Below, piece after piece: positions 39,698-50,707 of a stretch of 64,000 nucleotides of DNA (positions are counted from its first letter, which is position 1; every line of letters begins with the position of its first letter). Position numbers and translations under genes: made by a program. The stretch is from Streptococcus sanguinis SK355 (GTDB lineage: Bacteria > Bacillota > Bacilli > Lactobacillales > Streptococcaceae). The stretch is from contig NZ_GL890993.1 of NCBI RefSeq assembly GCF_000212855.1, positions 875,427 through 939,426 on the forward strand, in the 5' to 3' direction. A model generated the notes under the pieces. That model was not told the origin of the DNA. It searched no databases and saw only the letters and a program-made list of their open reading frames with translations.

Positions 39698-39854
39698 TTA
39701 TACCACACCCACACCTTGTGCAATCATAGCGTTGGCTACGTTTTCGAAAGCAGCAATGTTAGTACCAGCCAAGTATTTTTTGCCAAGTCCGTAAGTTTCA
39801 GCGGTAGTTTTAGCTGTGTTGAGGATGTTGGTCATGATGTTCTTGAGACAGCCA
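39698..39854 (-). pseudogene. Remnant copy of the 3' end of gdhA
   Basis: About 155 bp on the minus strand match the last ~52 codons of the intact gdhA (40386-41732) at roughly 90% identity by eye, in the same frame and ending in its own stop (translation ends NAMIAQGVGVV; gdhA ends NAMIAQGIV). The match begins right after the GNAT stop codon. So the order is gdhA, GNAT gene, gdhA 3' end. There is no start codon or ribosome site of its own. Confidence 0.85.
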
Positions 39855-39868
39855 GAGTATGCCGGCAT

Positions 39869-40354
39869 CTATTCATCTGATACGAGGGATTTTATCATCC
39901 AGATATTCATAGCTGGGTGGCCGGCAGCGTTAGAAATTGGTTGTTGCAGTGATGTAAAACCATAGTGTTGATAGACGGCCACGGCCGTAGCCAGTTCAGT
40001 AGTGGTTTCTAGATAAAGCTGTTCATAACCTGCTAGGCGGGCTTCTTGGAATATCTGCTTTATCAGCCGACTGGAATAACCTTTGCCACGACTGTTTTTA
40101 GTGACATACAGTTTTTGTAATTCAGCAATTTTATCAGACACAGGTGCAAAACCACCGCAGCCAACGAGCTGACCTTCATCTTCCAGAACAAAGTAAGCTG
40201 CCCTCTCTTGATGTTGATAATAGTCGGCCAAATGATCTAGATGAGAATCAAAGTAGACAGTTCCTGGTTTGTCAAGCCCGAATTCTTCTAGACTGGCTCG
40301 AATGAGCTGCGCTACAGCTGGATTGTCTCTCACTTCCATTGGCCGTAAGTTCAT
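39869..40354 (-). CDS. GNAT family N-acetyltransferase
   Basis: 161 residues with the GNAT fold: LVGCGGFAPVSD (beta4), LQKLYVTKNSRGKGYSSRLI (acetyl-CoA pyrophosphate loop RGKGYS) and a C-terminal YQHYGFTSL segment. The substrate is unknown. It starts 31 bp after gdhA on the same strand and may be read from the gdhA promoter. It is bracketed by two copies of the gdhA 3' end, a sign of insertion. Confidence 0.9.
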   Translation of the reverse strand: MNLRPMEVRDNPAVAQLIRASLEEFGLDKPGTVYFDSHLDHLADYYQHQERAAYFVLEDEGQLVGCGGFAPVSDKIAELQKLYVTKNSRGKGYSSRLIKQIFQEARLAGYEQLYLETTTELATAVAVYQHYGFTSLQQPISNAAGHPAMNIWMIKSLVSDE

Positions 40355-40385
40355 GATTTGTCCTCCGATAGGATGTATCGACTAG

Positions 40386-42084
<1,699 letters not shown>

Positions 42085-43023
42085 ATGGTTTTGACATCTA
42101 CACAGATTGCTGGTTTTGCATTTGACAACTGCCTGATGAATGCAGCTGGGGTTGCTTGCATGACAAAAGAGGAACTGGCAGAAGTCAAAGATTCTGCTGC
42201 AGGAACGTTTGTGACTAAGACGGCGACGCTGGAATTTCGTCAGGGAAACTCAGAGCCACGATATCAGGATGTTCCGCTTGGCTCTATCAACTCCATGGGC
42301 TTGCCCAACAATGGTTTAGACTACTATCTTGACTATCTGCTGGAACTTCAGGAAAGCGAACCAAATCGCACTTTCTTCCTCTCTTTGGTCGGTATGTCGC
42401 CAGAAGAAACCCATACCATTCTTAAGAAAGTGCAGGTAAGTGACTTTAAAGGTATTACTGAGCTCAATCTTTCCTGTCCCAATGTCCCTGGCAAACCGCA
42501 GATTGCCTATGACTTTGAAACGACGGAAAAAATCTTGTCAGAAGTTTTTTCTTATTTCACCAAGCCCCTAGGCATCAAACTGCCTCCTTATTTTGACATC
42601 GTGCATTTTGACCAGGCCGCTGCGATTTTTAACAAATATCCGCTCAAGTTTGTCAATTGTGTAAACTCTATCGGAAACGGCCTTTATATAGAAGATGAGT
42701 CAGTGGTTATTCGTCCGAAAAATGGTTTTGGAGGTATCGGAGGTCAGTACATCAAGCCGACCGCTCTGGCTAATGTCCATGCTTTTTACCAACGCCTTAA
42801 ACCGGAAATTCAAATCATCGGAACTGGGGGTGTCCTGACGGGGCGCGATGCCTTTGAGCATATCCTCTGTGGAGCCAGCATGGTGCAGGTAGGAACAACC
42901 CTTCATAAAGAAGGAGTGGCAACCTTCGAGCGCATCACCGCAGAACTCAAGGCTATTATGGAAGAAAAAGGCTATGAAAGTCTGGAAGATTTCCGAGGAA
43001 AATTGAAGTATATTGAGGGGTAA
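42085..43023 (+). CDS. pyrDA: Dihydroorotate dehydrogenase A (fumarate-dependent, class 1A)
   Basis: 312 residues; oxidises dihydroorotate to orotate in pyrimidine synthesis, with fumarate as acceptor and FMN bound. The [20 protein letters not shown] and [13 protein letters not shown] segments match the lactococcal class 1A enzyme, which uses a Cys base ([11 protein letters not shown] includes the FMN-site residues). No pyrK partner is adjacent, which supports class 1A rather than 1B. AAAGGAGCG precedes the ATG. Confidence 0.95.
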   Translation: MVLTSTQIAGFAFDNCLMNAAGVACMTKEELAEVKDSAAGTFVTKTATLEFRQGNSEPRYQDVPLGSINSMGLPNNGLDYYLDYLLELQESEPNRTFFLSLVGMSPEETHTILKKVQVSDFKGITELNLSCPNVPGKPQIAYDFETTEKILSEVFSYFTKPLGIKLPPYFDIVHFDQAAAIFNKYPLKFVNCVNSIGNGLYIEDESVVIRPKNGFGGIGGQYIKPTALANVHAFYQRLKPEIQIIGTGGVLTGRDAFEHILCGASMVQVGTTLHKEGVATFERITAELKAIMEEKGYESLEDFRGKLKYIEG

Positions 43024-43052
43024 TCTTCTATACAAGAGTTGTTGTGACTTAA

Positions 43053-43107
43053 AATGATGGAGAAGTCTGGGTTGATGTTGATTGCATCCCAGCTTTCTCA
43101 TATCATT
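43053..43107 (+). repeat. Long inverted repeat between pyrDA and msrAB
   Basis: AATGAT..GGAGAAGTCTGGG pairs with CCCAGCTTTCTC..ATCATT over a 16-bp loop. There is no T run right after it. Its CTGGG / CCCAG core resembles hairpins at 48640-48715 and 55571-55755, so these may be members of one dispersed family. Confidence 0.5.
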
Positions 43108-43186
43108 CTGAAGAAAGTTCTAATCAAATCGCTATAATTTCCTTTTCTTTTATGAGAAAATAGACGCAAAGAAATGAGGTGTTTTT

Positions 43187-44122
43187 ATGGCAGAAATTTA
43201 TCTAGCAGGCGGGTGCTTCTGGGGTTTGGAAGAGTACTTCTCCCGCATTGAGGGTGTTGAGGAGACGTCAGTAGGCTATGCCAATGGACAGGTGGAATCA
43301 ACTAACTACCAGCTGATTCACCAGACGGACCATGCAGAGACGGTTCATCTGATTTATGATGAAGAGCGGGTCAGTCTGCGAGAAATCCTACTTTATTATT
43401 TCCGAGTTATTGATCCTCTGTCAGTCAATAAGCAGGGAAATGATGTAGGGCGTCAGTATCGGACGGGCGTTTACTATACCAATCAAGCCGACAAGACAGT
43501 CATTGAGCAGGTCTTTGCTGAGCAGGAAAAGCAGCTGGGCCGAAAGATTGCTGTTGAGCTAGAGCCTTTGCGCCACTATGTCCTAGCTGAGGACTATCAT
43601 CAGGATTATCTCAAGAAAAATCCCGGTGGCTACTGTCATATCAATGTCAATGATGCCTATCAGCCCTTGGTCGATCCAGGCCAGTACGAGAAGCCTACAG
43701 ATGCGGAACTGAAAGAGCAGCTGACGGAAGAGCAGTACCAGGTGACTCAGAATAGTGCTACAGAGCGTCCTTTCCATAATACCTACAATGCCATTTTTGA
43801 AGAAGGAATTTATGTAGATGTGACGACTGGAGAGCCCCTCTTTTTTGCTGGTGACAAGTTTGAGTCTGGCTGCGGCTGGCCTAGCTTTAGCCGGCCTATT
43901 GCCAGAGAAGTTCTGCGATATTATGAAGACAAGAGTCACGGCATGGAGCGGATCGAAGTGCGCAGTCGTTCTGGCAATGCTCATCTAGGCCATGTCTTTA
44001 CTGACGGTCCAGAAGCAGCAGGCGGCCTACGTTACTGTATCAACTCAGCAGCTCTGCGATTTATTCCAAAAGAAAAAATGGAAGCAGAAGGATACGGCTA
44101 TCTGCTGACTTTCATGCAGTAA
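43187..44122 (+). CDS. msrAB: Peptide methionine sulfoxide reductase MsrA/MsrB fusion
   Basis: 311 residues. The MsrA domain comes first ([11 protein letters not shown] near residue 10, Cys nucleophile), then after residue ~165 the MsrB domain ([14 protein letters not shown], and the catalytic Cys in [13 protein letters not shown]). Together they repair both S and R forms of methionine sulfoxide, using thioredoxin. There is no signal peptide or lipobox, so this is the cytoplasmic form. Useful to a producer of hydrogen peroxide (spxB). Confidence 0.96.
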   Translation: MAEIYLAGGCFWGLEEYFSRIEGVEETSVGYANGQVESTNYQLIHQTDHAETVHLIYDEERVSLREILLYYFRVIDPLSVNKQGNDVGRQYRTGVYYTNQADKTVIEQVFAEQEKQLGRKIAVELEPLRHYVLAEDYHQDYLKKNPGGYCHINVNDAYQPLVDPGQYEKPTDAELKEQLTEEQYQVTQNSATERPFHNTYNAIFEEGIYVDVTTGEPLFFAGDKFESGCGWPSFSRPIAREVLRYYEDKSHGMERIEVRSRSGNAHLGHVFTDGPEAAGGLRYCINSAALRFIPKEKMEAEGYGYLLTFMQ

Positions 44123-44168
44123 AAGGGTATAAAATCAACTCAAATGCTTCAATCAGTCATATAAATTT

Positions 44169-44185
44169 TTTATCACGGCGATAAA
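44169..44185. promoter_or_regulatory. Inverted repeat upstream of metQ
   Basis: TTTATC-ACGGC-GATAAA, about 95 bp before the metQ start. Its position suits a site for a LysR-type methionine/cysteine regulator, but it does not match the MET-box I remember (TATAGTTT..AAACTATA). Confidence 0.35.
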
Positions 44186-44280
44186 TTATTTATATAAGCC
44201 AAGTCTTCTTTAACATGGTAAAATGAGAAGTAATCTTATAAAATAGAAGATTTAGAATTTTATCCATCAAAGGAGAATAA

Positions 44281-45153
44281 ATGATGAATTTGAAAAAAAT
44301 CTTTTCAGTCGGCTTAGTAGGCCTTGCAGCCTTGGGTTTGGCAGCTTGCGGAGCTTCTTCTAGTAAGGAGAGCAAATCAGCAGACGGACCTGTAACCGTC
44401 AAGGTTGGGGTGATGAGCCTGAGTGATACAGAAGAAGCGCGCTGGAACAAGGTTCAAGAGATCCTTGACAAAGAAAATGCAGGCGTCAAATTAGAATACA
44501 CACAGTTTACCGACTACTCTCAGCCTAACCAAGCTCTGCTTGACGGTGATGTGGATATCAACGCTTTCCAACATTACAACTTCCTTGAAAACTGGAACAA
44601 AGAGAAGGGAGCAGACCTTGTGTCTGTTGCGGATACCTATATCGCTCCTATTCGTCTCTACTCTGGTACAAAGGACGGCAAAAATAAATATACAAATGTG
44701 AAAGACATCCCAGAAAATGGTACGATTGCCGTTCCAAATGATGCGACAAATGAGAGTCGTGCTCTTTATCTTCTTGAATCAGCTGGCTTGATCAAGCTTG
44801 ATGTTAAAGGTAAGGAACTTGCGACTGTTGCCAACATCAAAGAAAACAAGAAGAATCTGACAATTTCTGAGTTGGATGCTTCTCAAACACCAGCTTCTCT
44901 GACTTCAGCAGATGCTGCAGTTGTCAATAATACTTTCGTTCGCGAAGCAGGCATTGACTACAAGAAGGCCCTCTTCAAAGAAGAAGCCAATGAAAACTCA
45001 AAACAATGGTATAACCTGATTGCAGCGAAAGCAGATTGGAAGAAATCAGACAAGGCTGACGCGATTGAAAAAATTATCAAGGCTTACCACACTGATGAAG
45101 TGAAAAAAGTTATCGAAGAATCATCAGATGGTATGGATCAGCCAGTGTGGTAA
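44281..45153 (+). CDS. metQ: Methionine ABC transporter substrate-binding lipoprotein MetQ (NlpA family)
   Basis: 290 residues. Lipoprotein signal with LAAC at residues 20-23; the mature protein is lipid-anchored through Cys23. The NlpA-type fold is marked by VGVMSLSDTEEARWNKVQEI and ALLDGDVDINAFQHYNFLE. It captures methionine for MetN-MetP. AAAGGAG is before the double ATG at 44281/44284. It is separated from metN by 259 bp with a hairpin at 45199-45230, so metQ can be transcribed in excess. Confidence 0.95.
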   Translation: MMNLKKIFSVGLVGLAALGLAACGASSSKESKSADGPVTVKVGVMSLSDTEEARWNKVQEILDKENAGVKLEYTQFTDYSQPNQALLDGDVDINAFQHYNFLENWNKEKGADLVSVADTYIAPIRLYSGTKDGKNKYTNVKDIPENGTIAVPNDATNESRALYLLESAGLIKLDVKGKELATVANIKENKKNLTISELDASQTPASLTSADAAVVNNTFVREAGIDYKKALFKEEANENSKQWYNLIAAKADWKKSDKADAIEKIIKAYHTDEVKKVIEESSDGMDQPVW

Positions 45154-45198
45154 TTTTTACCAGCAGAAGGTCATTGTATTGAATAAATGAAATGATTA

Positions 45199-45230
45199 AG
45201 AAGGGCGGAGATTAGCTTCTCCAGCCCTTT
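45199..45230 (+). terminator. Hairpin after metQ (partial terminator)
   Basis: AAGGGC-GGAGA / TCTCC-A-GCCCTT stem, followed by a weak TTTATCTG tail. It probably attenuates read-through to metN. The rest of 45231-45412 shows no gene. Confidence 0.55.
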
Positions 45231-45412
45231 ATCTGCTATTATGGTCATTTAGTTTTTCTTTGATCAGGTCGTTATCTAGTGTTGCGGTAGCTTAGTACAG
45301 CTTACGAATCGTGGTAGCACATTTCCCTAGTCAAGCGACAGGCGAAATCAAACAAAAAAGGCTATAGTGGCTAAATCTCATATTGGACAAATCAAGGAGT
45401 GAATCGGAAATT

Positions 45413-46480
45413 ATGGGCAAAGAAATTATCAAATTGGATCACATTGATGTTGTTTTTAATCAAAAAAAGCAAGACATTAGGGCAGTAGAAGATGTGACCA
45501 TTCATATTAATCAGGGAGATATTTATGGAATTGTAGGTTATTCTGGTGCCGGGAAATCTACTCTGGTCCGTGTCATTAACTTGCTGCAGGTGCCGTCTGC
45601 CGGTAAGATTACGGTGGATGATACGGTTTTCTATGATCATCATCAGGTTCAGCTTACTGCGGCTGAGCTACGCCAAAAGCGTAAGGATATTGGGATGATT
45701 TTCCAGCATTTTAACCTCATGGCATAGATGACAGCCAAGGAAAATGTTGCCTTTGCGCTCAAGCATTCTCCTTTATCAGCTGCTGAGAAAGAGAAGAAAG
45801 TTCATACGCTTTTAGACTTGGTAGGCTTAGCAGATCGGGCGGACAATTATCCTGCCCAGCTGTCTGGCGGTCAGAAGCAGCGGGTGGCGATTGCGCGGGC
45901 CTTGGCCAATGATCCCAAAATCTTAATCTCGGACGAGTCCACATCCGCTCTGGATCCTAAGACGACCAAGCAGATTCTGGCTTTATTGCAGGATTTGAAT
46001 CAAAAATTGGGCCTGACTATTGTCCTCATTACCCACGAAATGCAGATTGTCAAGGACATTGCCAACCGTGTAGCGGTTATGCAGAATGGCCGACTGATTG
46101 AAGAAGGCTCAGTTCTGGATATTTTCTCTAATCCCAAGAATGAGCTGACCCAAGACTTCATTACGACAGCAACGGGTATCAATGAGGCCATGATCAAAAT
46201 CAACCAGCAAAAGATTGTGCAAAACCTGCCGGAAAATTCCATTCTGGCACATTTGAAATACTCAGGTGTGGTAACAGACACAGCCATTATAAACGACATT
46301 TACAAGCAGTATCACATATCTGCCAATATTCTTCACGCCAATATTGAGATTTTAGACCATGTACCGGTCGGAGAAATGGTCGTTATCTTATCTGGAGAGA
46401 CCAAGCAACTGGCGGCGGTGCAGGAAAGTCTGCGCGAAGCAGGAGTAGAGCTGCATGTTTTGAAAGAAGGGAGTAACTAA
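45413..46480 (+). pseudogene. metN: Methionine ABC transporter ATPase MetN, split by in-frame TAG
   Basis: Two abutting frames together give a full-length MetN (104 + 250 codons around one TAG at 45725-45727). The first part, 45413-45727, has Walker A GYSGAGKSTL and the Q-loop IFQHFNLM. The second, 45728-46480, has the signature LSGGQKQRVAIARAL, Walker B ILISDESTSALD, the H-loop ITHE, and the C-terminal NIL methionine-sensing domain. Homologues read FNLMSQ(R/K)TA where this reads FNLMA-stop-MTA, so CAG to TAG is the likely change. ATG follows TAG directly, so restart of translation is possible. Confidence 0.85.
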
Positions 46481-47172
46481 TGCTACAGCTGATTCAACAA
46501 TTTATGCCCAATGTTTATAGAATGGGCTGGTCCGGTCAGGCTGGCTGGGGAACAGCTATTTACCTGACTCTGTATATGACCATCATTCCTTTCTTTATCG
46601 GAGGGATTTTAGGCTTTATAGCTGGTCTCTTGCTTGTCTTGACAGGGCCGAGAGGTATTTTGGAAAATAGACTTGTCTTTTTCGTCTTGGACAAGGTTAC
46701 CTCTATCTTTCGGGCTATTCCGTTCATCATTCTCCTGGCCCTTATCAATCCTTTTACTCGGATTATTGTGGGAACTGGGATTGGACCGACAGCGGCCTTG
46801 GTACCTCTTTCGCTGGCTGTTTTTCCTTTCTTTGCCCGTCAGGTTCAGGTGGTCTTATCCGAACTAGACCGAGGAGTTATTGAAGCAGCGCAGGCTAGTG
46901 GAGCAACCTTCTGGGACATTGTCGGTGTTTACCTGCGGGAAGGTCTGCCGGACTTGATTCGAGTGACGACTGTTACGCTGATCTCTCTGGTTGGTGAGAC
47001 TGCTATGGCCGGAGCGATTGGTGCTGGTGGACTGGGAAATGTTGCCCTGACCTATGGTTATCAGCGTTTCAACCATGATGTGACTATTCTTGCGACCATT
47101 CTTATTTTGCTGCTCATCTTCTTTATTCAGTTTGTTGGGGATTTCCTGACACGGAAGATTAGTCATAGATAA
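46480..47172 (+). CDS. metP: Methionine ABC transporter permease
   Basis: 230-residue permease of the MetI type with five or six helices. The ABC-contact EAA loop is GVIEAAQASGATFWDIVG. Its ATG overlaps the metN stop by one base (TAATG), which couples translation. With an intact ATPase it would import methionine. A terminator follows at 47185. Confidence 0.94.
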   Translation: MLQLIQQFMPNVYRMGWSGQAGWGTAIYLTLYMTIIPFFIGGILGFIAGLLLVLTGPRGILENRLVFFVLDKVTSIFRAIPFIILLALINPFTRIIVGTGIGPTAALVPLSLAVFPFFARQVQVVLSELDRGVIEAAQASGATFWDIVGVYLREGLPDLIRVTTVTLISLVGETAMAGAIGAGGLGNVALTYGYQRFNHDVTILATILILLLIFFIQFVGDFLTRKISHR

Positions 47173-47184
47173 TGATTGACAACT

Positions 47185-47209
47185 AGGGCCTCAGCTGGGG
47201 CTCTTTTTT
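47185..47209 (+). terminator. Terminator of the met operon
   Basis: AGGGCCTC / GGGGCTCT stem with AGCT loop, then T run. Confidence 0.8.
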
Positions 47210-47232
47210 ATGCCATGATTTTATTAAAAGAC

Positions 47233-47261
47233 TTGCACAATTAGATTAGGCTTGTTATAAT
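47233..47261 (+). promoter_or_regulatory. Promoter of the TRZ/ATZ deaminase gene
   Basis: TTGCAC (47233-47238), 17 bp, TATAAT (47256-47261). Confidence 0.65.
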
Positions 47262-47309
47262 AGCTAAAATCTTTTGAAACCAAGTGTTGGGAAAGTGAGG
47301 ATAGGGCGG

Positions 47310-48581
47310 ATGAAAGCTTATACAAATGTCAATCTGGTGACCTGTGACAGCGCATTTTATGTTTACCGGGACGGGCTGCTAGTGGTTGAGGACGACCGCA
47401 TTGCCTACTGTGGTCCCTATGAAGAAAACTGGCTAGGGAAGTGCAGTGAAAGAGTAGATTATGAAGGTGCTTGGATTATGCCAGGGCTGGTCAACTGTCA
47501 TACTCACTCGGCCATGACCTTGCTGCGCGGGATTCGTGATGACAGCAATCTGCATGAATGGCTGGAGGACTATATATGGCCAGCAGAAAGTCAATTCACA
47601 GAGGATCTAACGACCCAGGCTGTCCAACTGGCTCTGGCTGAAATGCTGCTGTCAGGAACAACGACTTTTAACGACATGTATAATCCTCAGGGAGTGGAGA
47701 TTGACCGGATTTATCATACTGTGCGGCAGTCTGGTATGCGTTGTTATTTCTCACCAACACTCTTTAGCTCAGAGGCGGAAGCAGCAGAAGAGACTCTGGC
47801 ACGTACTCGGACCATTATTGAGAAAATTCTCTCCTACAATGATGAAGATTTTCAGGTCATGGTGGCGCCTCATTCTCCTTATGCCTGTGACGAAGATCTG
47901 CTCAAGGGCAGTCTTGAGCTAGCGCGTGAGCTGGATTTGAAGCTTCATATCCATGTAGCGGAGACACAGGAAGAAAATAAAATTATTCTGGAGCGCTATG
48001 GTAAACGGCCTCTGGCTTTCTTGAAAGACCTAGGTTACTTGGAGCAGCCAGCCATTTTTGCTCACGGAGTTGAACTGAATCCGTCAGAAATTGCGGATTT
48101 AGCGGCTTCACCAGTCAGCATCGCCCACAATCCTATCAGCAACCTCAAGCTGGCTTCTGGTGTAGCTCCAGTGACAGACTTACTAGCCGCTGGGGTGACC
48201 GTTGGCCTAGCTACAGACTCTGTCGCTTCCAATAATAATCTGGATATGTTTGAAGAGGGGCGGACAGCTGCCCTCCTTCAGAAGATGCGGGCTGGAGATG
48301 CGACTCAGTTTACGATTGAGCAGGCCTTGAAAGCTTTGACCATTGAGGGAGCCAAGGCGCTGGGCTTAGAGAAGAAAATAGGCAGTCTGGAAACGGGCAA
48401 ACAAGCCGATTTCATTGTCATTCAACCTAAGGGACGACTTCATCTTTATCCTTTGGAAAATATGCTGTCGCACCTAGTGTACGCAGTCAAAGGCAGCGAT
48501 GTTCAGGATGTCTACATTGCAGGGCGGCAGGTTGTCCGAGATGGCCAAGTGCTGACGGTTGATCTAGGAAGTTTTGGGTAA
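47310..48581 (+). CDS. TRZ/ATZ family amidohydrolase (probable MTA/SAH or 5'-deoxyadenosine deaminase)
   Basis: 423 residues of the metal-dependent amidohydrolase superfamily. Metal ligands are seen in PGLVNCHTHSAM (HxH), LHIHVAET, IFAHGVEL, and ATDSVASNNNLDMFEE (Asp). That motif set fits adenosine-type deaminases acting on S-adenosylhomocysteine or methylthioadenosine. Placement after the methionine transporter fits methyl-cycle salvage. Start 47310 follows AGGATAGGGCGG; an in-frame ATG at 47274 is less likely. Confidence 0.88.
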   Translation: MKAYTNVNLVTCDSAFYVYRDGLLVVEDDRIAYCGPYEENWLGKCSERVDYEGAWIMPGLVNCHTHSAMTLLRGIRDDSNLHEWLEDYIWPAESQFTEDLTTQAVQLALAEMLLSGTTTFNDMYNPQGVEIDRIYHTVRQSGMRCYFSPTLFSSEAEAAEETLARTRTIIEKILSYNDEDFQVMVAPHSPYACDEDLLKGSLELARELDLKLHIHVAETQEENKIILERYGKRPLAFLKDLGYLEQPAIFAHGVELNPSEIADLAASPVSIAHNPISNLKLASGVAPVTDLLAAGVTVGLATDSVASNNNLDMFEEGRTAALLQKMRAGDATQFTIEQALKALTIEGAKALGLEKKIGSLETGKQADFIVIQPKGRLHLYPLENMLSHLVYAVKGSDVQDVYIAGRQVVRDGQVLTVDLGSFG

Positions 48582-48589
48582 GAATGAAA

Positions 48590-48715
48590 GCCGAGTTTCA
48601 GCTCGGCAATCAACTCTTAGAATTGAAAAATAGAAAATGAAGCAGGAGAGTGGGAAAGATTGCCGCAATTTGAAGATTGTAGCATGCTTCTCCCAGTTCC
48701 TGCTTTCCTTTTCTT
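48590..48715 (+). repeat. Two hairpins in the intergenic region before the capA-like gene
   Basis: GCCGAG / CTCGGC (48590-48607), then a long stem AAGCAGGA..TGGGA / TCCCA..TCCTGCTT (48640-48655 with 48691-48705) followed by a pyrimidine tract. The second probably ends transcription and resembles the TGGGA / TCCCA hairpins at 43053 and 55571. Confidence 0.55.
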
Positions 48716-48788
48716 TTGGCAGTAAAAATAGTACAATATAGTAAAGATTGATGTGCTGTTACTAAGCAAGAAAAAGCGGAGAGATGCG

Positions 48789-50171
48789 ATGGATAAAAAA
48801 TTTCTTTGGGAGAAGATTCAGACTTTTTTTCAGGAACTTTGGAAAAAGATATCGGGTTTTGCTGCAGAGCATACTCTCCTGCCAGATGCCTACCAAGCTT
48901 GGCGGGATTGGATTAAGAAGTTGCCGCTTCCTCGTCCTAAGTTCTTTCAAAAACAGCTTAGCAATCGGCAGTTTGTCGGAGTGCTTTTGACAGTTGTTGG
49001 GCTGTCAGCCGGCTTAATTCTGCTGTCAGAGCATGTGCAGGATTTCTCTTTTTTGATACCTAGTAAGAAAGAGCAGCAGACGGATCCCTCTCGGAATCAA
49101 ACGGTTCGTATCATGGCGACTGGGGATTTGCTTTATCATGACGGCCTTTATCTGAGTGCTCAGAAAGAAGATGGAACTTATGATTTTTCTGAGAATTTCC
49201 ACTATGCCAAAGAATGGCTTCGGCAGGGAGACTTGGTCTTAGGGGACTTTGAAGGCACGATTCGGCCGGACTATCCCTTAAATGGCTATCCGCTCTTTAA
49301 TGCTCCGGAAGCCGTAGTTCCATCCATCAAGGCTGCCGGCTATCAGGTGATGGACCTGGCTCATAATCACATTTTAGACTCTGGTCTGGAGGGAGTTTTT
49401 ACTACAGCTCAGGCTTTTGAAAAAGAGGGAATCACTCCTATCGGTGTTTATCCGCATGAAAGCCGCAGTCAAGCACCGCTCTTGATAAAGGAAGTCAAAG
49501 GAATTAAGATTGCACTGCTGGCTTACTCCTATGGCTACAATGGCATGGAGGGGCTTCTCAGTCAGGAAGATTATGATGATCGCTTGTCCGATCTGGATGA
49601 AGAAAAGATGCGATCCGAGATTGAGCGGGCAGAAAAGGAAGCAGATATTACAGTCGTCATGCCTCAAATGGGGATAGAGTACCAGCTAGAGCCAACAGAG
49701 GAGCAGATGACCCTCTACCATAAAATGGTTGACTGGGGAGCAGATATCGTCTTTGGAGGCCATCCGCATGTGGTTCAGCCGGCGGAGATTTTAGAGAAAG
49801 ACGGCCAGAAGAAGCTGATTATGTATTCGATGGGGAATTTTATTTCCAATCAGCGCATTGAAACCATGGAGGAAATTGAAAATGCTCATTGGACTGAGCG
49901 CGGAGTGCTGATGGATGTTACCATTGAAAAGACACCAAAGGGCACGCAGATAAAAAGTGCTCAGGCTCATCCGAGCTGGGTCAGCCGAGTTGAAAAGGGC
50001 GCTACTTCAGCAGACGGTCTACCTTTATACACTTATCAGACTTGGATTTTGGATGACTTTGTCGAAGGTGGCAAGTATCGAGACAAACTGGATCAAGAAA
50101 CCAGAGCACGGATTGATACCGCCTATCAGGAGATGAAGTCGCATGTTGGTTTGAACTGGCCGGGGCAATAA
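48789..50171 (+). CDS. CapA family protein (poly-gamma-glutamate synthesis-like metallophosphatase fold)
   Basis: 460 residues. One transmembrane helix near residues 60-82, then an extracellular CapA domain: IMATGDLLYHDG, LGDFEGTI, DLAHNHILDSG, VVMPQMGIEY and DIVFGGHPHVVQ are the metal-site motifs of this calcineurin-like class. No capBC genes are near, so the role in a polymer capsule is doubtful; such orphan CapA proteins are common in streptococci. ATG 48789 after GGAGAG was preferred to 48753. Confidence 0.88.
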   Translation: MDKKFLWEKIQTFFQELWKKISGFAAEHTLLPDAYQAWRDWIKKLPLPRPKFFQKQLSNRQFVGVLLTVVGLSAGLILLSEHVQDFSFLIPSKKEQQTDPSRNQTVRIMATGDLLYHDGLYLSAQKEDGTYDFSENFHYAKEWLRQGDLVLGDFEGTIRPDYPLNGYPLFNAPEAVVPSIKAAGYQVMDLAHNHILDSGLEGVFTTAQAFEKEGITPIGVYPHESRSQAPLLIKEVKGIKIALLAYSYGYNGMEGLLSQEDYDDRLSDLDEEKMRSEIERAEKEADITVVMPQMGIEYQLEPTEEQMTLYHKMVDWGADIVFGGHPHVVQPAEILEKDGQKKLIMYSMGNFISNQRIETMEEIENAHWTERGVLMDVTIEKTPKGTQIKSAQAHPSWVSRVEKGATSADGLPLYTYQTWILDDFVEGGKYRDKLDQETRARIDTAYQEMKSHVGLNWPGQ

Positions 50172-50190
50172 ATTGCTTGAATATGAGTTT

Positions 50191-50220
50191 AGCCAGATTG
50201 GATTTTCCAATCTGGTTTTT
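50191..50220 (+). terminator. Terminator after capA-like gene
   Basis: 9-bp perfect stem CCAGATTGG / CCAATCTGG, 5-nt loop, T run. Confidence 0.9.
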
Positions 50221-50341
50221 GCTGTTTTAAAATTGAGGACTTTGTTATAATTAAAAAGGATTATAGAATTGTTAATGAATGAAACTGACCGCTTTCGAGC
50301 TCGTCTATTATTTTGACTTATTTTATTAGAAAGAAAATGAA

Positions 50342-50539
50342 ATGCATCTTGGTTTGTGGCTACTTTTGTATGTTATACCCATGTTTATCTTGTTTTTGTT
50401 GCTAGTGTGCTCCTTGGTCTTGCTGGTTTTCTGCCTGTTTCTGAGAAGAAATTTCTTCAAGGAAGAGCAGGGACGCAATTTGTTGCTAGCTATCTTTTGG
50501 TTGGGTATCTTCAATCTCCTGCTGAACTTGCTAGTATAG
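50342..50539 (+). CDS. Possible small membrane protein
   Basis: 65 residues with two hydrophobic helices (about 3-32 and 46-64) joined by a basic and acidic turn (RRNFFKEEQGRN), a sensible membrane-hairpin topology. AGAAAG lies 8 bp before the ATG. It stands alone, with a terminator on each side. No family recognised. The hydrophobic bias could also arise by chance in a T-rich strand. Confidence 0.5.
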   Translation: MHLGLWLLLYVIPMFILFLLLVCSLVLLVFCLFLRRNFFKEEQGRNLLLAIFWLGIFNLLLNLLV

Positions 50540-50642
50540 AAACGATGAGGTCGTAAGGACAACAATCGAAAGACTTAGGTCTTAGCTGACTTATATGTAA
50601 AAACATACTATTATTTCTGTCTTTCTTGTGAAATCAGCATAA

Positions 50643-50690
50643 AAAAACGAATACCCTCAGCATATTTTGGTTAGCAGGTATTCGTTTTTA
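50643..50690. terminator. Bidirectional terminator before the AraC gene end
   Basis: AAAAACGAATACC / GGTATTCGTTTTT, 13-bp stem with a 21-nt loop. Confidence 0.85.
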
Positions 50691-50707
50691 TTGTCTATTT
50701 TAGCGCT

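Noticed and set aside
45231..45412. A possible gene or remnant between metQ and metN, where pneumococcus has a peptidase gene
   Set aside because: I could find no frame of useful length and no recognisable peptidase fragment; it looks like plain spacer.
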